Under the pieces are notes generated by a model. It was not told the DNA's origin. It searched no databases and worked only from the letters and a program-made list of their open reading frames with translations. Positions 8,053 through 16,912 of a DNA stretch of 64,000 nt are shown piece after piece. The stretch is from contig CAYOWK010000003.1 of assembly GCA_964407665.1 (NCBI GenBank), forward strand, positions 98,191 to 162,190, in the 5' to 3' direction. Source of the stretch: CAYOWK01 sp964407665. Its GTDB lineage: Bacteria; Pseudomonadota; Alphaproteobacteria; Caulobacterales; Hyphomonadaceae. Both the position numbers and the translations under genes were made by a program. Position 1 is the first letter of the stretch, and every line of letters starts with the position of its first letter.

Positions 8053-9657
8053 ATGACCGGCAAGTCCATGTCGCACGCTACTCGCCGTGAAATCCTGCGG
8101 CGCGCAACCGCGCTCAGTTGTGTTGGAGCAGCCGCTTCCACGTTTGGGTTCCAGCTGGCCACCATGGGACAGGCGGCAGCGCAGACAGCCCCCGGTGGCT
8201 ACAAGGCGCTTGTCTGCATCTTCCTGTTCGGCGGCAACGACGCGAACAACATGGTGCTGGCAACCGATACGGACAGCTGGGGCCGCTATTTCGCCGCGCG
8301 CAACGCCGGGGTTGACCCCATCGCCCTGATGCCCGTGGGGACGGCGGCAACGGCCCCTGGCGGGTTCAACCCGGTCACAGGACGGACCTTGCCGAACAAT
8401 GCTACGGCATGGACGCAACCCGAGTCCTGGGGCGGCGTGTTGCCAATCACGTCTGCAATACCGAACCCGGTTCCCGCCGGAACGAACGCCTCGGTTCGCA
8501 CCTTCGCCCTGAACCCGCACATGGGGCCGCTGCTGCCGCTGTGGACGGCTGGCCGTCTCGCGGTGGCCGCCAATGTCGGCCCGCTGATCCAGCCAACGAC
8601 CAAGACCCAGTATCGCGCCCGCAGCGTCCCCCTGCCCGCCAACCTCATGTCGCACAACGACCAGCAATCGACCTGGCAGGCTGGAGCGACGGAAGGAGCG
8701 CGCCGCGGTTGGGGCGGACTGATGGCGGATCAGTTTCTGTCGACCAACGGGGCCAATTCCGTCTTCACGGCGATGTCCACCGCAGGCAATGCCGTACTGC
8801 TCGCAGGCCAGAACGTCGTTCAGTACCAGATATCGACCAACCAGACGGCCCCGGCCATCCGGATCACGTCCGCCGCCACGCCGACCGCCACGGTGTTCGG
8901 AGCCAGCAACGCCGGCGCACGCGTGCGCGAGATCATCGGCGACGTGGGCGGGTCGAGCTACTTCATGCAGGATCATGGAGCCAAGGTCGTGCGGTCGATG
9001 GGCGCTGCCGACCTGCTGAACGCCCAGTTCGCGGCTGGCGGGCCTGGAGCATCCGTGGCGGCCCCCACGACTTTGCTAAACCCGATCACCCGGGCTAACG
9101 AAACGAACGCGCTGGCCGTGCAACTGCAGAGCGTAGCCAAGGCCATTGCCGCGAATGCGGCTCTCGGCCTCAGCCGGCAGGTCTTCTTCGTGTCGATGGG
9201 CGGCTTCGACAATCACGACGTCCAGAATTCCGCGCAGTCGCCGCTGATGGCGCGTCTTGCCCACGCCCTTGCCTACTTCGACGGCGCGATGGGGAACGTC
9301 AACGGCGTCAATATGCGTCCGCAGGTTACAACGTTTACCGCTTCGGACTTTTCGCGGACCTTCACCACCAACGGGGATGGCACCGACCACGCCTGGGGCT
9401 CGCACCAGTTCATCATGGGCGGCGCAGTCAATGGCGGGAGCATCTACGGACAATACCCCACACTGGGCGTCGACCAGACAGGCTTCACCAATCCGGATAT
9501 GTCCGGAAACATTCTCGTTCCGTCGATGTCGGTCGATCAATACGCGGGTACAATTGGCCGGTGGTTCGGGCTGTCTGAAGGGCAGCTGGATTCGATCTTC
9601 CCGAACTTGCGGAACTTCAATCGCAACGTCGGTTTCATGGGGGCTCCGGCCGCCTGA
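8053..9657 (+). CDS. DUF1501 family protein, Tat-exported
   Basis: A protein of 534 residues. The N-terminus has a twin-arginine signal (ATRREILRRA) followed by a hydrophobic run and an AQA-type cleavage region (~45). The body carries DUF1501 features: FLFGGNDANNM near residue 58, SMGGFDNHD, TFTASDFSRT and DHAWGSHQFIMGG. DUF1501 belongs to the alkaline phosphatase/sulfatase-like fold group, so metal-dependent chemistry is conceivable but not shown. GAGGAG precedes the ATG. It is coupled to the DUF1800 lipoprotein gene and the two probably act together outside the cytoplasm. Confidence 0.88.
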   Translation: MTGKSMSHATRREILRRATALSCVGAAASTFGFQLATMGQAAAQTAPGGYKALVCIFLFGGNDANNMVLATDTDSWGRYFAARNAGVDPIALMPVGTAATAPGGFNPVTGRTLPNNATAWTQPESWGGVLPITSAIPNPVPAGTNASVRTFALNPHMGPLLPLWTAGRLAVAANVGPLIQPTTKTQYRARSVPLPANLMSHNDQQSTWQAGATEGARRGWGGLMADQFLSTNGANSVFTAMSTAGNAVLLAGQNVVQYQISTNQTAPAIRITSAATPTATVFGASNAGARVREIIGDVGGSSYFMQDHGAKVVRSMGAADLLNAQFAAGGPGASVAAPTTLLNPITRANETNALAVQLQSVAKAIAANAALGLSRQVFFVSMGGFDNHDVQNSAQSPLMARLAHALAYFDGAMGNVNGVNMRPQVTTFTASDFSRTFTTNGDGTDHAWGSHQFIMGGAVNGGSIYGQYPTLGVDQTGFTNPDMSGNILVPSMSVDQYAGTIGRWFGLSEGQLDSIFPNLRNFNRNVGFMGAPAA

Positions 9658-9713
9658 AGCCTGGCCGTTTCGCCATGAGTGTAGCCTGGCCGATTACCCC
9701 CGCCGAGCGCGGC

Positions 9714-10694
9714 TCACCGCTTGTGGAACGCCACGGATGTAACGACCCTGCGCCCCTCGACACGCGAAAGCTGCACAATGATGTCGATCACCGACTTCGC
9801 GTAGTCGATCACGTCCGACCGCGTCAGGGTCAGACCCGCCTGCAGCGTCATGAAGGCGATTTGCTCCAGAGCGCCCTGCGGGCTGTCGGCGTGCACCGTC
9901 GTCAGGGAACCGGGATGACCGGTGTTGATCGCGCGAAGAAAAGTAAAGGCCTCAGGGCCCCGGATCTCTCCCACCATCAACCGGTCAGGGCGCATCCGAA
10001 GACTTGCGCGCAGCAGCTCGTCGATGCCCACGCGCGCCTCGCCAAGTTCGCTCCCGACGGCGACGAGCCCCAAAGCGTTCGGATGTTTCAGGAGGACCTC
10101 GGGAGTGTCCTCGATAACGATGAGACGGCTGTCATCGGGGATCTCTTTCAGCAACGCGTTCAGGAATGTCGTCTTGCCCGTCCCCGTTCCGCCGGAAATG
10201 ACGATGTTGCGCCCGGCCTTGACCGCTCTCGAAAAGAACGCCCGCAGGTTTCCCGCCTCAAGAAGTTCGCCCAGAGCCGCGTCCGTAGCGACCCGCTCGC
10301 CGCCCGGCGCCCGGCCGACCTGCTGGAACGCGCCAGCCTCCTCGTAGTCCGCTAGCTGCAGGTCAGGCAGTACGTGTTTCCGGATCGCGAGAGCGAAATG
10401 CGCGCGGGTGGCCGGCGGCGCCACGATCTGGACCCGTGCGCCATCGGGAAGTGTCGCCGCCAGAAGCGGATACTCGCGGCTCACTCCCTGGCTGGAGTGC
10501 GCGGCGATCTGCTGGGCAAGCCGCCGTAGCATGAGTTCGTTGACATCAGCGGACTCTATCCGCTCGAACCCGGATGCGCCGTCGATCCAGATCTCGCCGG
10601 GGCGATTGACGAGGATATCGGTTACGTCGTTACGATCGAGCCATGGCGCCAGCGGCGCCAGGTAGGTCCGGAGGTAGACGCCCTCGCCGATCAA
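9714..10694 (-). CDS. virB11: VirB11 ATPase of type IV secretion system
   Basis: A protein of 326 residues with Walker A GGTGTGKTT (~residue 168), Asp-box region VIEDTPEVLL, conserved MRPDRLMVGEIRGPEA (Walker B region) and GHPGSLTTVHAD (His box). This is the hexameric traffic ATPase at the cytoplasmic base that powers pilus assembly and substrate transfer. It is the last gene of the virB operon and overlaps virB10 by 4 bases (ATGA). The DUF1501 gene converges on it. Confidence 0.95.
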   Translation of the reverse strand: MIGEGVYLRTYLAPLAPWLDRNDVTDILVNRPGEIWIDGASGFERIESADVNELMLRRLAQQIAAHSSQGVSREYPLLAATLPDGARVQIVAPPATRAHFALAIRKHVLPDLQLADYEEAGAFQQVGRAPGGERVATDAALGELLEAGNLRAFFSRAVKAGRNIVISGGTGTGKTTFLNALLKEIPDDSRLIVIEDTPEVLLKHPNALGLVAVGSELGEARVGIDELLRASLRMRPDRLMVGEIRGPEAFTFLRAINTGHPGSLTTVHADSPQGALEQIAFMTLQAGLTLTRSDVIDYAKSVIDIIVQLSRVEGRRVVTSVAFHKR

Positions 10695-11857
10695 TTGGGC
10701 GAGGCCTGGCGCGGAACCGAACCGACTGTCGAGAAATCGAGGTCCTGGCTCACAAACACACGCACCGGCGATCCCTGCGGCACTGTGACGGTCGGGGCGA
10801 TACCGGCGCCGCCCGCAATCGCGCCGGCGCCTGCATCGACGCCAGCACGGGTCGACGCGATAACGATGTTGGTATCGCCCGCATCGACCGCCGCGCCGAC
10901 GCCGAGGTTGAGAAGCGTCAGGAGCGCGGCGCCCCCGAAACGCTCGAAAAAGTGGGTGTCGACGTCGCCATTCAGCCCGCCGCGTCCCAAACCGTCGGTC
11001 GCTGGCGCAGACAGCTCGATGGTGGCGCCGTCCGGGCGGATCATCCGCGTCCAGATCACAAATGTCCGGCTCTGGCCGAGCGCCACACCGGATTTGTACT
11101 GCCCGATCAGCCGCGAGCCGCGAGGCACCAGAATCTTGGTTCCGTCAAAGCCACGTACATCGCGGCTCACCACGGCGCGAACGTATCCGGGCAGGTCCGA
11201 ATTGAGGGCCGTCTCGAGCACGGCGGCAATGACCGTGCCTTCGATGACTGTCGACGACACATCTCCCAGAGTGCTCGCCTTGGCCGGCCCTGAAGTTTCC
11301 CCGAGACCGAACCTCTGGGCGAACCGCTCGTCGGCGTTCTGGCTCGGGTTTGTCGCCGCCGACATCGTCGCTGAAACAGCGGATGGATTGAGGGGGGGCG
11401 CGGCTTCGGAGGTGGCTGCGCCTGGCCTGGGGGTCGCATACACCCCAAGGTCAACGACCAGAGCCGGAGCGCGCAGCCTGTCTATCTCGGCCTGAGTCGG
11501 ACCTGGCGCGACTTGAGGTGGCGGAGGTTGCTCGACTTCGACCAGAGGTATCAGTTCCGGCGGCGGCAAGGACGGAGCGGCCGGCTGAGGCTGAAGCAAG
11601 GCCCGTGGCTCAGTCGGGGCAGGAACCGCAACTACCCGCTGTGCCGCAGCATTGGCAGCGGCCTGCTGGCTGGCCAGCGCCGCTGCCTCTCTCCTGCCAG
11701 ACTCCAGCTGCAGGAAGACGATAGCTCCAAGGCCCAGCGCCCCAACGAACGCAAACGCAATTGGCCATAGCGAGGTGTTGCCAGCAACGCGCGGCGGCGT
11801 GTCCATGTCAAAGCTGGGATCCAGCCCTGCGCCGCGCGGTGACGGGGAGTTGGTCAT
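10691..11857 (-). CDS. virB10: VirB10 (TrbI-like) type IV secretion core protein
   Basis: A protein of 388 residues. Order of parts: a short cytoplasmic N-terminus, one membrane span (~30-50, LWPIAFAFVGALGLGAIVF), a proline-rich periplasmic linker (~75-120), and a C-terminal TrbI/VirB10 beta-barrel domain (VRAVVSRDVRGFDGTKILVP, RGSRLIGQYKSG, TRMIRPDGATIEL). VirB10 bridges inner and outer membranes. One base separates it from virB9 upstream and it overlaps virB11 downstream. Confidence 0.95.
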   Translation of the reverse strand: MTNSPSPRGAGLDPSFDMDTPPRVAGNTSLWPIAFAFVGALGLGAIVFLQLESGRREAAALASQQAAANAAAQRVVAVPAPTEPRALLQPQPAAPSLPPPELIPLVEVEQPPPPQVAPGPTQAEIDRLRAPALVVDLGVYATPRPGAATSEAAPPLNPSAVSATMSAATNPSQNADERFAQRFGLGETSGPAKASTLGDVSSTVIEGTVIAAVLETALNSDLPGYVRAVVSRDVRGFDGTKILVPRGSRLIGQYKSGVALGQSRTFVIWTRMIRPDGATIELSAPATDGLGRGGLNGDVDTHFFERFGGAALLTLLNLGVGAAVDAGDTNIVIASTRAGVDAGAGAIAGGAGIAPTVTVPQGSPVRVFVSQDLDFSTVGSVPRQASPN

Positions 11858-11858
11858 C

Positions 11859-12686
11859 TCACTCGCTCCGGCTTGGCTGCGGCAGGGGCGCTGGCTCGGC
11901 CTTGGGGCGTTTGCTCCAGGCCCTGTTCCTCAGAACGGCCTGAGCCTTGCCATAGCGCAAGACAAACGCCTCGGCGGTGAGATCAGCGATGGTGTAGTCG
12001 CCGCCGATGCGCGTGTTGGCCATCTCTTCTTTGCCGTCGGCGCCAATCACAAAAATGGCGGGAGCCACGCCCCGGCTGTCAAACTGGAAGTAGGTGACCA
12101 CCCCGTCGTCGAACACCCGAAGCGGGTGGAGGTTCTTGGCGCCTGCAGGCGCATAATCGAAATTGAAATCCGCAGGGGTCGGTGTGGGCGGAGGTGGGGG
12201 CGGCGCCGACGGCGGTGGGGCAACCACGACCGGGACTGGCGGTTCAGGATAAAGGAAACGCAGCCGCCGCATCGAGTCCGGGTCAGCCGGATCGGCCGCC
12301 CGTGCGGTGTTGAGGATGAAGGAATAGATGCGCTCGTTCGTCACCACCGTCATGCTGGTGGGGCTGCTTTTGGACATGGGCTTCAAGAACAGAAGCGTCG
12401 CCTTGCGGTTGGGCGTCACCTGCCAGGACATCGAGTCGCCGATCGAGACATTTTCGATCCGCTCTTCCGGAGCAAATTCGATCATGAGCTCATATCCGAG
12501 CTCACCGCGGATCTCTACGATCGCGTTCGGATCGTAGAGGAACTCCTTGATACGCGGATCGCCCGGACCTGGGCCTGGGACCGAGGCGATCTGGGCGCTG
12601 GCTACATTGCCCATGGCGAGCGCCAGAAAGCCAAGCGCGGCTGCGCGGATTGAAGCGATTGCGATAATCCGACCGGTGAAGATCAT
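11859..12686 (-). CDS. virB9: VirB9 (TrbG/CagX-like) type IV secretion outer-membrane core protein
   Basis: A protein of 275 residues with an N-terminal signal sequence, an N-terminal VirB9 beta domain (DPNAIVEIRGELGYELMIEF, SMSWQVTPNRKATLLFLKP), a proline-rich hinge (~155-170), and a C-terminal domain (NFDYAPAGAKNLHPLRVFDD, GGDYTIADL). VirB9 forms the outer-membrane ring with VirB7 and VirB10. No VirB7 lipoprotein is encoded next to it, and this protein has no lipobox of its own. Its ATG overlaps the stop of a 29-codon ORF (ATGA). Confidence 0.92.
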   Translation of the reverse strand: MIFTGRIIAIASIRAAALGFLALAMGNVASAQIASVPGPGPGDPRIKEFLYDPNAIVEIRGELGYELMIEFAPEERIENVSIGDSMSWQVTPNRKATLLFLKPMSKSSPTSMTVVTNERIYSFILNTARAADPADPDSMRRLRFLYPEPPVPVVVAPPPSAPPPPPPTPTPADFNFDYAPAGAKNLHPLRVFDDGVVTYFQFDSRGVAPAIFVIGADGKEEMANTRIGGDYTIADLTAEAFVLRYGKAQAVLRNRAWSKRPKAEPAPLPQPSRSE

Positions 12687-12772
12687 AGCTTATCGTTCCA
12701 CGCCGGGCTGACCGCCGCTCTGGCGACGCTGCCCCCAAATCGACGGCTCTTTATCGCCAACACTCCCAGCAT
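12683..12772 (-). CDS. 29-codon ORF filling the virB6-virB9 gap
   Basis: The ATG lies one base after the virB6 stop (TGATATG) with GGGGGAG 9 bases upstream, and its TGA overlaps the virB9 ATG. The predicted peptide begins MLGVLAIKSRRF and ends in AWNDKL. It has no cysteine, so it is not a VirB7-type lipoprotein, and it lacks the membrane span expected of VirB8. It may be a coupling leader, a remnant of a deleted gene, or chance. No homolog is recognised. Confidence 0.35.
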   Translation of the reverse strand: MLGVLAIKSRRFGGSVARAAVSPAWNDKL

Positions 12773-12773
12773 A

Positions 12774-13934
12774 TCAGCCATCTCCCCCTCGGTCAGCAAC
12801 CCTCGGGGCGCGGCTATACGTTTGGCCAAGCCTGTCACGGGCGAACTCGGGAGCCGGCGCCAGCGCATCTACAATCTCGCCGGTCCGGCGGCTGGCTGCC
12901 TCGCGGCCAGAGGAGAGACCGCCAGCTTCTGCAGCCTGATGCCGGTCTATAGCAGCGATGCGGGCGACAAACTGCTCGGCGCGCTCCCCCGGGCCATCTC
13001 CGGGCTGGCGATCAGGCGGCGGCAACCGACGGAGCACGGCTTCCCTGCCGCCCTCCCGGCTGAGGGCAAAGCCACGCCCGATTGCCGCAACAGCACCCAA
13101 CCCCGAGACCATGACCATCAGGAACACAATGACGACGATCGTTATAGTGATCACAGGCCCCATATCGAATCTGCCCTGGGCCGCGTTGCCCACGAGGATT
13201 TCCAGGAAGGGCTGAAGGATCATCAACATCACTGCGCCGAACACATGTACGGCCAGAGGCGCCATGGCGGCAGACAGGGCTGCCCTCATCCAGCCCTCAA
13301 ACAGCCCGCGCGTCTGGTGAAAGAGCAGCATGCCGATGAAGATTGGGCCAATGGCCAGCAAAAACGCGAGCACGATCTTGGCTGCGATAACGAGGCCAAG
13401 TGTCAGAAGCAGGAGCGCGATTGCCGTCAGCCACAGCAAGCCGGATCCCAGCATGGGGCCGCCCTGGAGAAGGTTGGCCGACGGGCTCGCCATCCCGCCG
13501 TAGATGCTCGCGGCGCCGCTCAAATCCTCGAACGCCCGCTGCACGCCTCCCATGACGTCGCCGTCGAAACTTGCCCCGCGCGCGGAAAGCGGTCCGATCA
13601 GGCGCGTCATGATCTCTGCCGGCCCATCGAACAGGAGATTGAAGATCAGCGTCTGATAGGTGGACCATGAGGTGACGAAGGCGAGGATCAGTCCAACCTT
13701 GAGCGCCACCACGGGTAGCTCCGTCACACGCAGCCCGCCCCGCCCGAGAAGCAACTGATATCCAAGCAGCGCGATGTAGATTGTAAGCAGGCCGGTAAAG
13801 GCCGCGGCAAACAGGGTGTTGGGGCCCACGAGCTCGCGATAGGCGTCGTGGACCAGGAGGCGGATGTGGCAATCGACGGTCTCAAGCACGCCGCCAACCA
13901 CGCCGTCATCCGGAGGAGCCGGACAGAAAGCCAC
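12774..13934 (-). CDS. virB6: VirB6 (TrbL-like) polytopic inner-membrane protein
   Basis: About 386 residues. At least six hydrophobic segments are visible, including LFAAAFTGLLTIYIALLGYQ, LLWLTAIALLLLTLGLVIAA and VITITIVVIVFLMVMVSGLG, with the conserved LAIGPIFIGMLLF region of TrbL/VirB6. The ~90 C-terminal residues are hydrophilic and Arg/Ala-rich. I chose GTG 13934 because it shares one base with the virB4 stop and has AAGGGGG just upstream; ATG 13967 is also possible and would overlap virB4 by 34 bases. VirB6 forms part of the inner-membrane channel. Confidence 0.9.
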   Translation of the reverse strand: MAFCPAPPDDGVVGGVLETVDCHIRLLVHDAYRELVGPNTLFAAAFTGLLTIYIALLGYQLLLGRGGLRVTELPVVALKVGLILAFVTSWSTYQTLIFNLLFDGPAEIMTRLIGPLSARGASFDGDVMGGVQRAFEDLSGAASIYGGMASPSANLLQGGPMLGSGLLWLTAIALLLLTLGLVIAAKIVLAFLLAIGPIFIGMLLFHQTRGLFEGWMRAALSAAMAPLAVHVFGAVMLMILQPFLEILVGNAAQGRFDMGPVITITIVVIVFLMVMVSGLGAVAAIGRGFALSREGGREAVLRRLPPPDRQPGDGPGERAEQFVARIAAIDRHQAAEAGGLSSGREAASRRTGEIVDALAPAPEFARDRLGQTYSRAPRVADRGGDG

Positions 13935-16312
13935 TACGCCCCCTTCGCCACGAGTTGCGGCATCCATGCTGCCGGGTCGTCGCCAACCCGAGCGCGAATG
14001 TCATCAAGCAGGCGCACCGTCCGCTCGCGACCCGAAAGCACGGTGATCAGGTCACGGCGCCCATTCAGGTTGAGCCGGGCCACCACGCTTTCTGTTCCAT
14101 GCTTTACCAGGAAGCAGCGAGAGGTGTCGGGCAAGGTCCGGATCAGATCGAATTCGTGCCGCGATAGCCCGAACCCGTTGCAGTACTCCGCTTCCTGGGC
14201 CTTCGGATTGGGAAGGAAAATCTGGGTTGCGGATTGTTCGATGACGGCGCTCGCGATGCGGGACTCCAGCGCGTCGCCTGTCGATTGCGTCACGAATCCG
14301 ACAATGCCGTTGCGCTTCCGGATCGTTTTCTCCCAATCCCGAATGCGCGCAACGAAGACATCGTCGTCCAGCGCCTTCCAACCTTCGTCGACGACAATTA
14401 TCGAGGGCTGTCCATTGAGACGCTCCTCCACCCGATGAAACAGGTACAGCATCGTTGGCGTGCGAACGACAGGATCGTCCAGCACATGCGTCATATCGAA
14501 TCCGGCGATCCGTGTGTCGAGGTCGAGGTGATCGGTCTCGTTGTCGAACAGCCAGGCCCGGTCTCCGTCACCGATCCAAGGGTTCAGCCGCGAAGCCAGA
14601 TCGCCGGGCGTCGGCCTGCGACCGCCAAGAAAGAGCTCCCGGAAGTAACGCAGACGCCGGAAGTTCGGCGTCTGGTCGTAGTTTGCGCTTATCGCAGCCG
14701 AGATCGTCGCGGAATCTTCGGCTGACAGGATCTCGCCGTTGGACGTCAGCAGCTTCGCCGCCCAACCCTGGAGGAAGCGGCGGTTGCCGGGCGTGTCCGG
14801 TAACTGCAGGGGATTGAAGCCTGTCCGGGTGCCCGGCCGGATGACATCGTAGCGACCGCCCATCGCGCGCAGGAATATCTCCGCGCCGCGATCCTTGTCG
14901 AAGAACACCACTTTGGGCTCGAAGCGCTCGCATTGCGCAAGCAGGAAGTTGAGCACGACCGTCTTGCCCGACCCGGAAGGGCCAATCACGAGAAAATTGC
15001 CGAGATCCCCGTTGTGGAAATTGAAGTAATAGGGTGACGCGGCGGTTGTCTCCAGGAGTGCAACCGCAGGGCCCCAGTGATTGCCGTTGGCCCGACCAAC
15101 CGGATGACTGTGCAGGCTCGCAAGCCCCGCGAAATTTGCAGACGAGATCAGCGCCTTGCGGGCAATGTAAGTGGCGTTGCCGGGAAACTGTCCCCAGAAC
15201 GAGGGCTCCAGCGCCGCCTGTTCCCGCACGCCAATGACCCCGAACTCTGTAAGCGCGGCCTGCACGTCGGCAGCGGCGTTGTTCAGGGGCTCAAAGTCCG
15301 GCGCCCGGACCATGATGGTCAGGTGATGCTCGCCGAAAACGGCCCGACCGGCCGCGACTTCGTCCTTGGCCAGTACGAGATCGCGACGGAGAGAAAGCGC
15401 CTCATCATCAGCCGCGCGCATGCGCCGAAGCGCCAGGTTCATGCGGTCAAGCGCCGGCTGACGATCCACGAAGGAGAAGCTCTGCGAGATGACCATCTCG
15501 TGCGGCACCCGCAGAAGACCGTCGAGCTGGCCGCTGGACGTGTGCGGTGGATACTCTTTTACGGACAGGATGGCGCCGAGCATGGGCGCGCTGCGCGCGT
15601 TCTTGGCGAACTCCAGCGTGTCGCTTCCAAAGCTGACCCGACGATCCACAAAGTCGGCGCGGCCCTTCTCAAAGGGCACGGGGCGCAGTTCGCCATCGAA
15701 GAGGAAGGCAAAGAACTCAAGCGGCTCCGAGTACAGACCGCCGTTGGCCTCGTACACTCCAAGCAAGCGGGGTCCGTAGGGATGAAGGGCAGCCAGGAGA
15801 CTGTCGGTAGCACCGTCGAGCTCCCGGCGATCGCGCACGCGGCTGACAGCGTCCCACTGCTTGTTCTTGCCGATACCGGAAATGCCGGCGCGGCTCATCG
15901 CCGGTTTGCGCGTGAGCGTCAGGAAGAGATCGTTGACGAACAGGCGGCCCCCGGCAAGGCGCTCGCGCCAGCCTTCGTCAAGGGTGCGCGCGAACGCATT
16001 GGAAAAATGGCCATGCAGGCCCGGCCGCACGAGATGCCGGATCACATAGGCCCCGATTGTCAGGCGGGACGATGCAATGCCACGCAGCACGGTATCGCGG
16101 ACGTTTTTGCGGTAGTTCAGTTCCTGGGTGTCGGCTGTCTCGAACCCAAATCCGGCGAGGTGCAGCACCTGGATCTGGGCGCCATCGCGGGTGGCGATCG
16201 TCGTCTCGTCGATGTGCCGGGCATACGGCAACATGTCGCTCGCCCGCCTTTCCCGGCGGGCAAGTCTCTGCTTTGCCTTGCTGTCAGATTTCGGAGGCCG
16301 CTCCTTGTTCAT
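13934..16312 (-). CDS. virB4: VirB4 (CagE/TrbE-like) type IV secretion ATPase
   Basis: About 792 residues, normal for VirB4. It has the N-terminal CagE/TrbE/VirB domain, then Walker A GPSGSGKTV (~residue 450), FFDKDRGAEIFLRAMGGRYD, and Walker B IIVVDEGWKALDD near residue 645. Start ATG 16312 overlaps the virB3 stop (ATGA); an upstream ATG at 16396 would lie deep inside virB3. VirB4 energises pilus biogenesis at the inner membrane. Confidence 0.95.
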   Translation of the reverse strand: MNKERPPKSDSKAKQRLARRERRASDMLPYARHIDETTIATRDGAQIQVLHLAGFGFETADTQELNYRKNVRDTVLRGIASSRLTIGAYVIRHLVRPGLHGHFSNAFARTLDEGWRERLAGGRLFVNDLFLTLTRKPAMSRAGISGIGKNKQWDAVSRVRDRRELDGATDSLLAALHPYGPRLLGVYEANGGLYSEPLEFFAFLFDGELRPVPFEKGRADFVDRRVSFGSDTLEFAKNARSAPMLGAILSVKEYPPHTSSGQLDGLLRVPHEMVISQSFSFVDRQPALDRMNLALRRMRAADDEALSLRRDLVLAKDEVAAGRAVFGEHHLTIMVRAPDFEPLNNAAADVQAALTEFGVIGVREQAALEPSFWGQFPGNATYIARKALISSANFAGLASLHSHPVGRANGNHWGPAVALLETTAASPYYFNFHNGDLGNFLVIGPSGSGKTVVLNFLLAQCERFEPKVVFFDKDRGAEIFLRAMGGRYDVIRPGTRTGFNPLQLPDTPGNRRFLQGWAAKLLTSNGEILSAEDSATISAAISANYDQTPNFRRLRYFRELFLGGRRPTPGDLASRLNPWIGDGDRAWLFDNETDHLDLDTRIAGFDMTHVLDDPVVRTPTMLYLFHRVEERLNGQPSIIVVDEGWKALDDDVFVARIRDWEKTIRKRNGIVGFVTQSTGDALESRIASAVIEQSATQIFLPNPKAQEAEYCNGFGLSRHEFDLIRTLPDTSRCFLVKHGTESVVARLNLNGRRDLITVLSGRERTVRLLDDIRARVGDDPAAWMPQLVAKGA

Positions 16313-16593
16313 GGCGCGTAGGAGTTGCAGCGCCAGTGGTCGAAGTTGGGGACGCGCGGACACCGACTGACCTTCTGGATCCAGATGTCGAGCCATCTTG
16401 GTTCACGCAGGCACATCACATAGCCGAACGCGTGGAGAGCGAGCGCTGTCACAATCGCCCAGTACGACTTGGTGATCAAAAACACCTCAGTGGTCATGAC
16501 CAGGTTGAGGACGAAAAAGGAGTAGCTCACGCCAGCGAACATCTGCGGACGCGTCAGGGCGGAGAAGACGATGTCGCGTTCAAGGCGTGCCAC
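16309..16593 (-). CDS. virB3: VirB3 inner-membrane protein of type IV secretion system
   Basis: About 94 residues. It starts with a typical VirB3 N-terminus (ARLERDIVFSALTRPQMFAG), then two adjacent hydrophobic segments (VSYSFFVLNLVMTTEVFLI and YWAIVTALALHAFGYVMCL). The start is GTG 16593, 4 bases after the virB2 stop, with GGGAGG 8 bases upstream inside virB2. The stop overlaps virB4. Confidence 0.88.
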   Translation of the reverse strand: MARLERDIVFSALTRPQMFAGVSYSFFVLNLVMTTEVFLITKSYWAIVTALALHAFGYVMCLREPRWLDIWIQKVSRCPRVPNFDHWRCNSYAP

Positions 16594-16597
16594 GGGA

Positions 16598-16912
16598 CTA
16601 GCCTCCCGAACCTTGCGCGGCCAGCTGGATCCCGCCGACGATCGTGGACGCGCCAAAGAGGATGAAGCATCCGACAATCACGGTTATTCCGTGTTTCCAG
16701 TTCATCCGGCCTGTCAGCATCATGAAGCCGACAAAGGCCACCGCAATGACCGCTACCGCAGTTGCGATACCGCCCTGCATCGTACCACGAACCCAGTTGA
16801 CCGCGCCGAGGATGGGTCCCGACCCTTGGGGGTCGGTCACCTGAGCGAAGGCCTGCCCCGCCGTCAGCGAGGCAGCTGCGAGGATCAAGGCTGCAGTACG
16901 GACCAATGCCAT
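16598..16912 (-). CDS. virB2: VirB2 major pilin (TrbC/VirB2 family)
   Basis: A protein of 104 residues with an N-terminal signal peptide cleaved after AFA (~23), then two long hydrophobic segments (IATAVAVIAVAFVGFMML and ITVIVGCFILFGASTIVGGI) separated by TGRMNWKHG, the standard VirB2/TrbC pilin layout. The ATG shares one base with the stop of virB1 (TAATG). It builds the extracellular pilus. Confidence 0.92.
   Translation of the reverse strand: MALVRTAALILAAASLTAGQAFAQVTDPQGSGPILGAVNWVRGTMQGGIATAVAVIAVAFVGFMMLTGRMNWKHGITVIVGCFILFGASTIVGGIQLAAQGSGG

Noticed and set aside
12683..12868. A 61-residue ORF as a candidate virB7 or virB8
   Set aside because: Most of it overlaps virB6 in another frame, with no lipobox and no membrane span. 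Only the last 29 codons lie outside virB6 and are reported separately.
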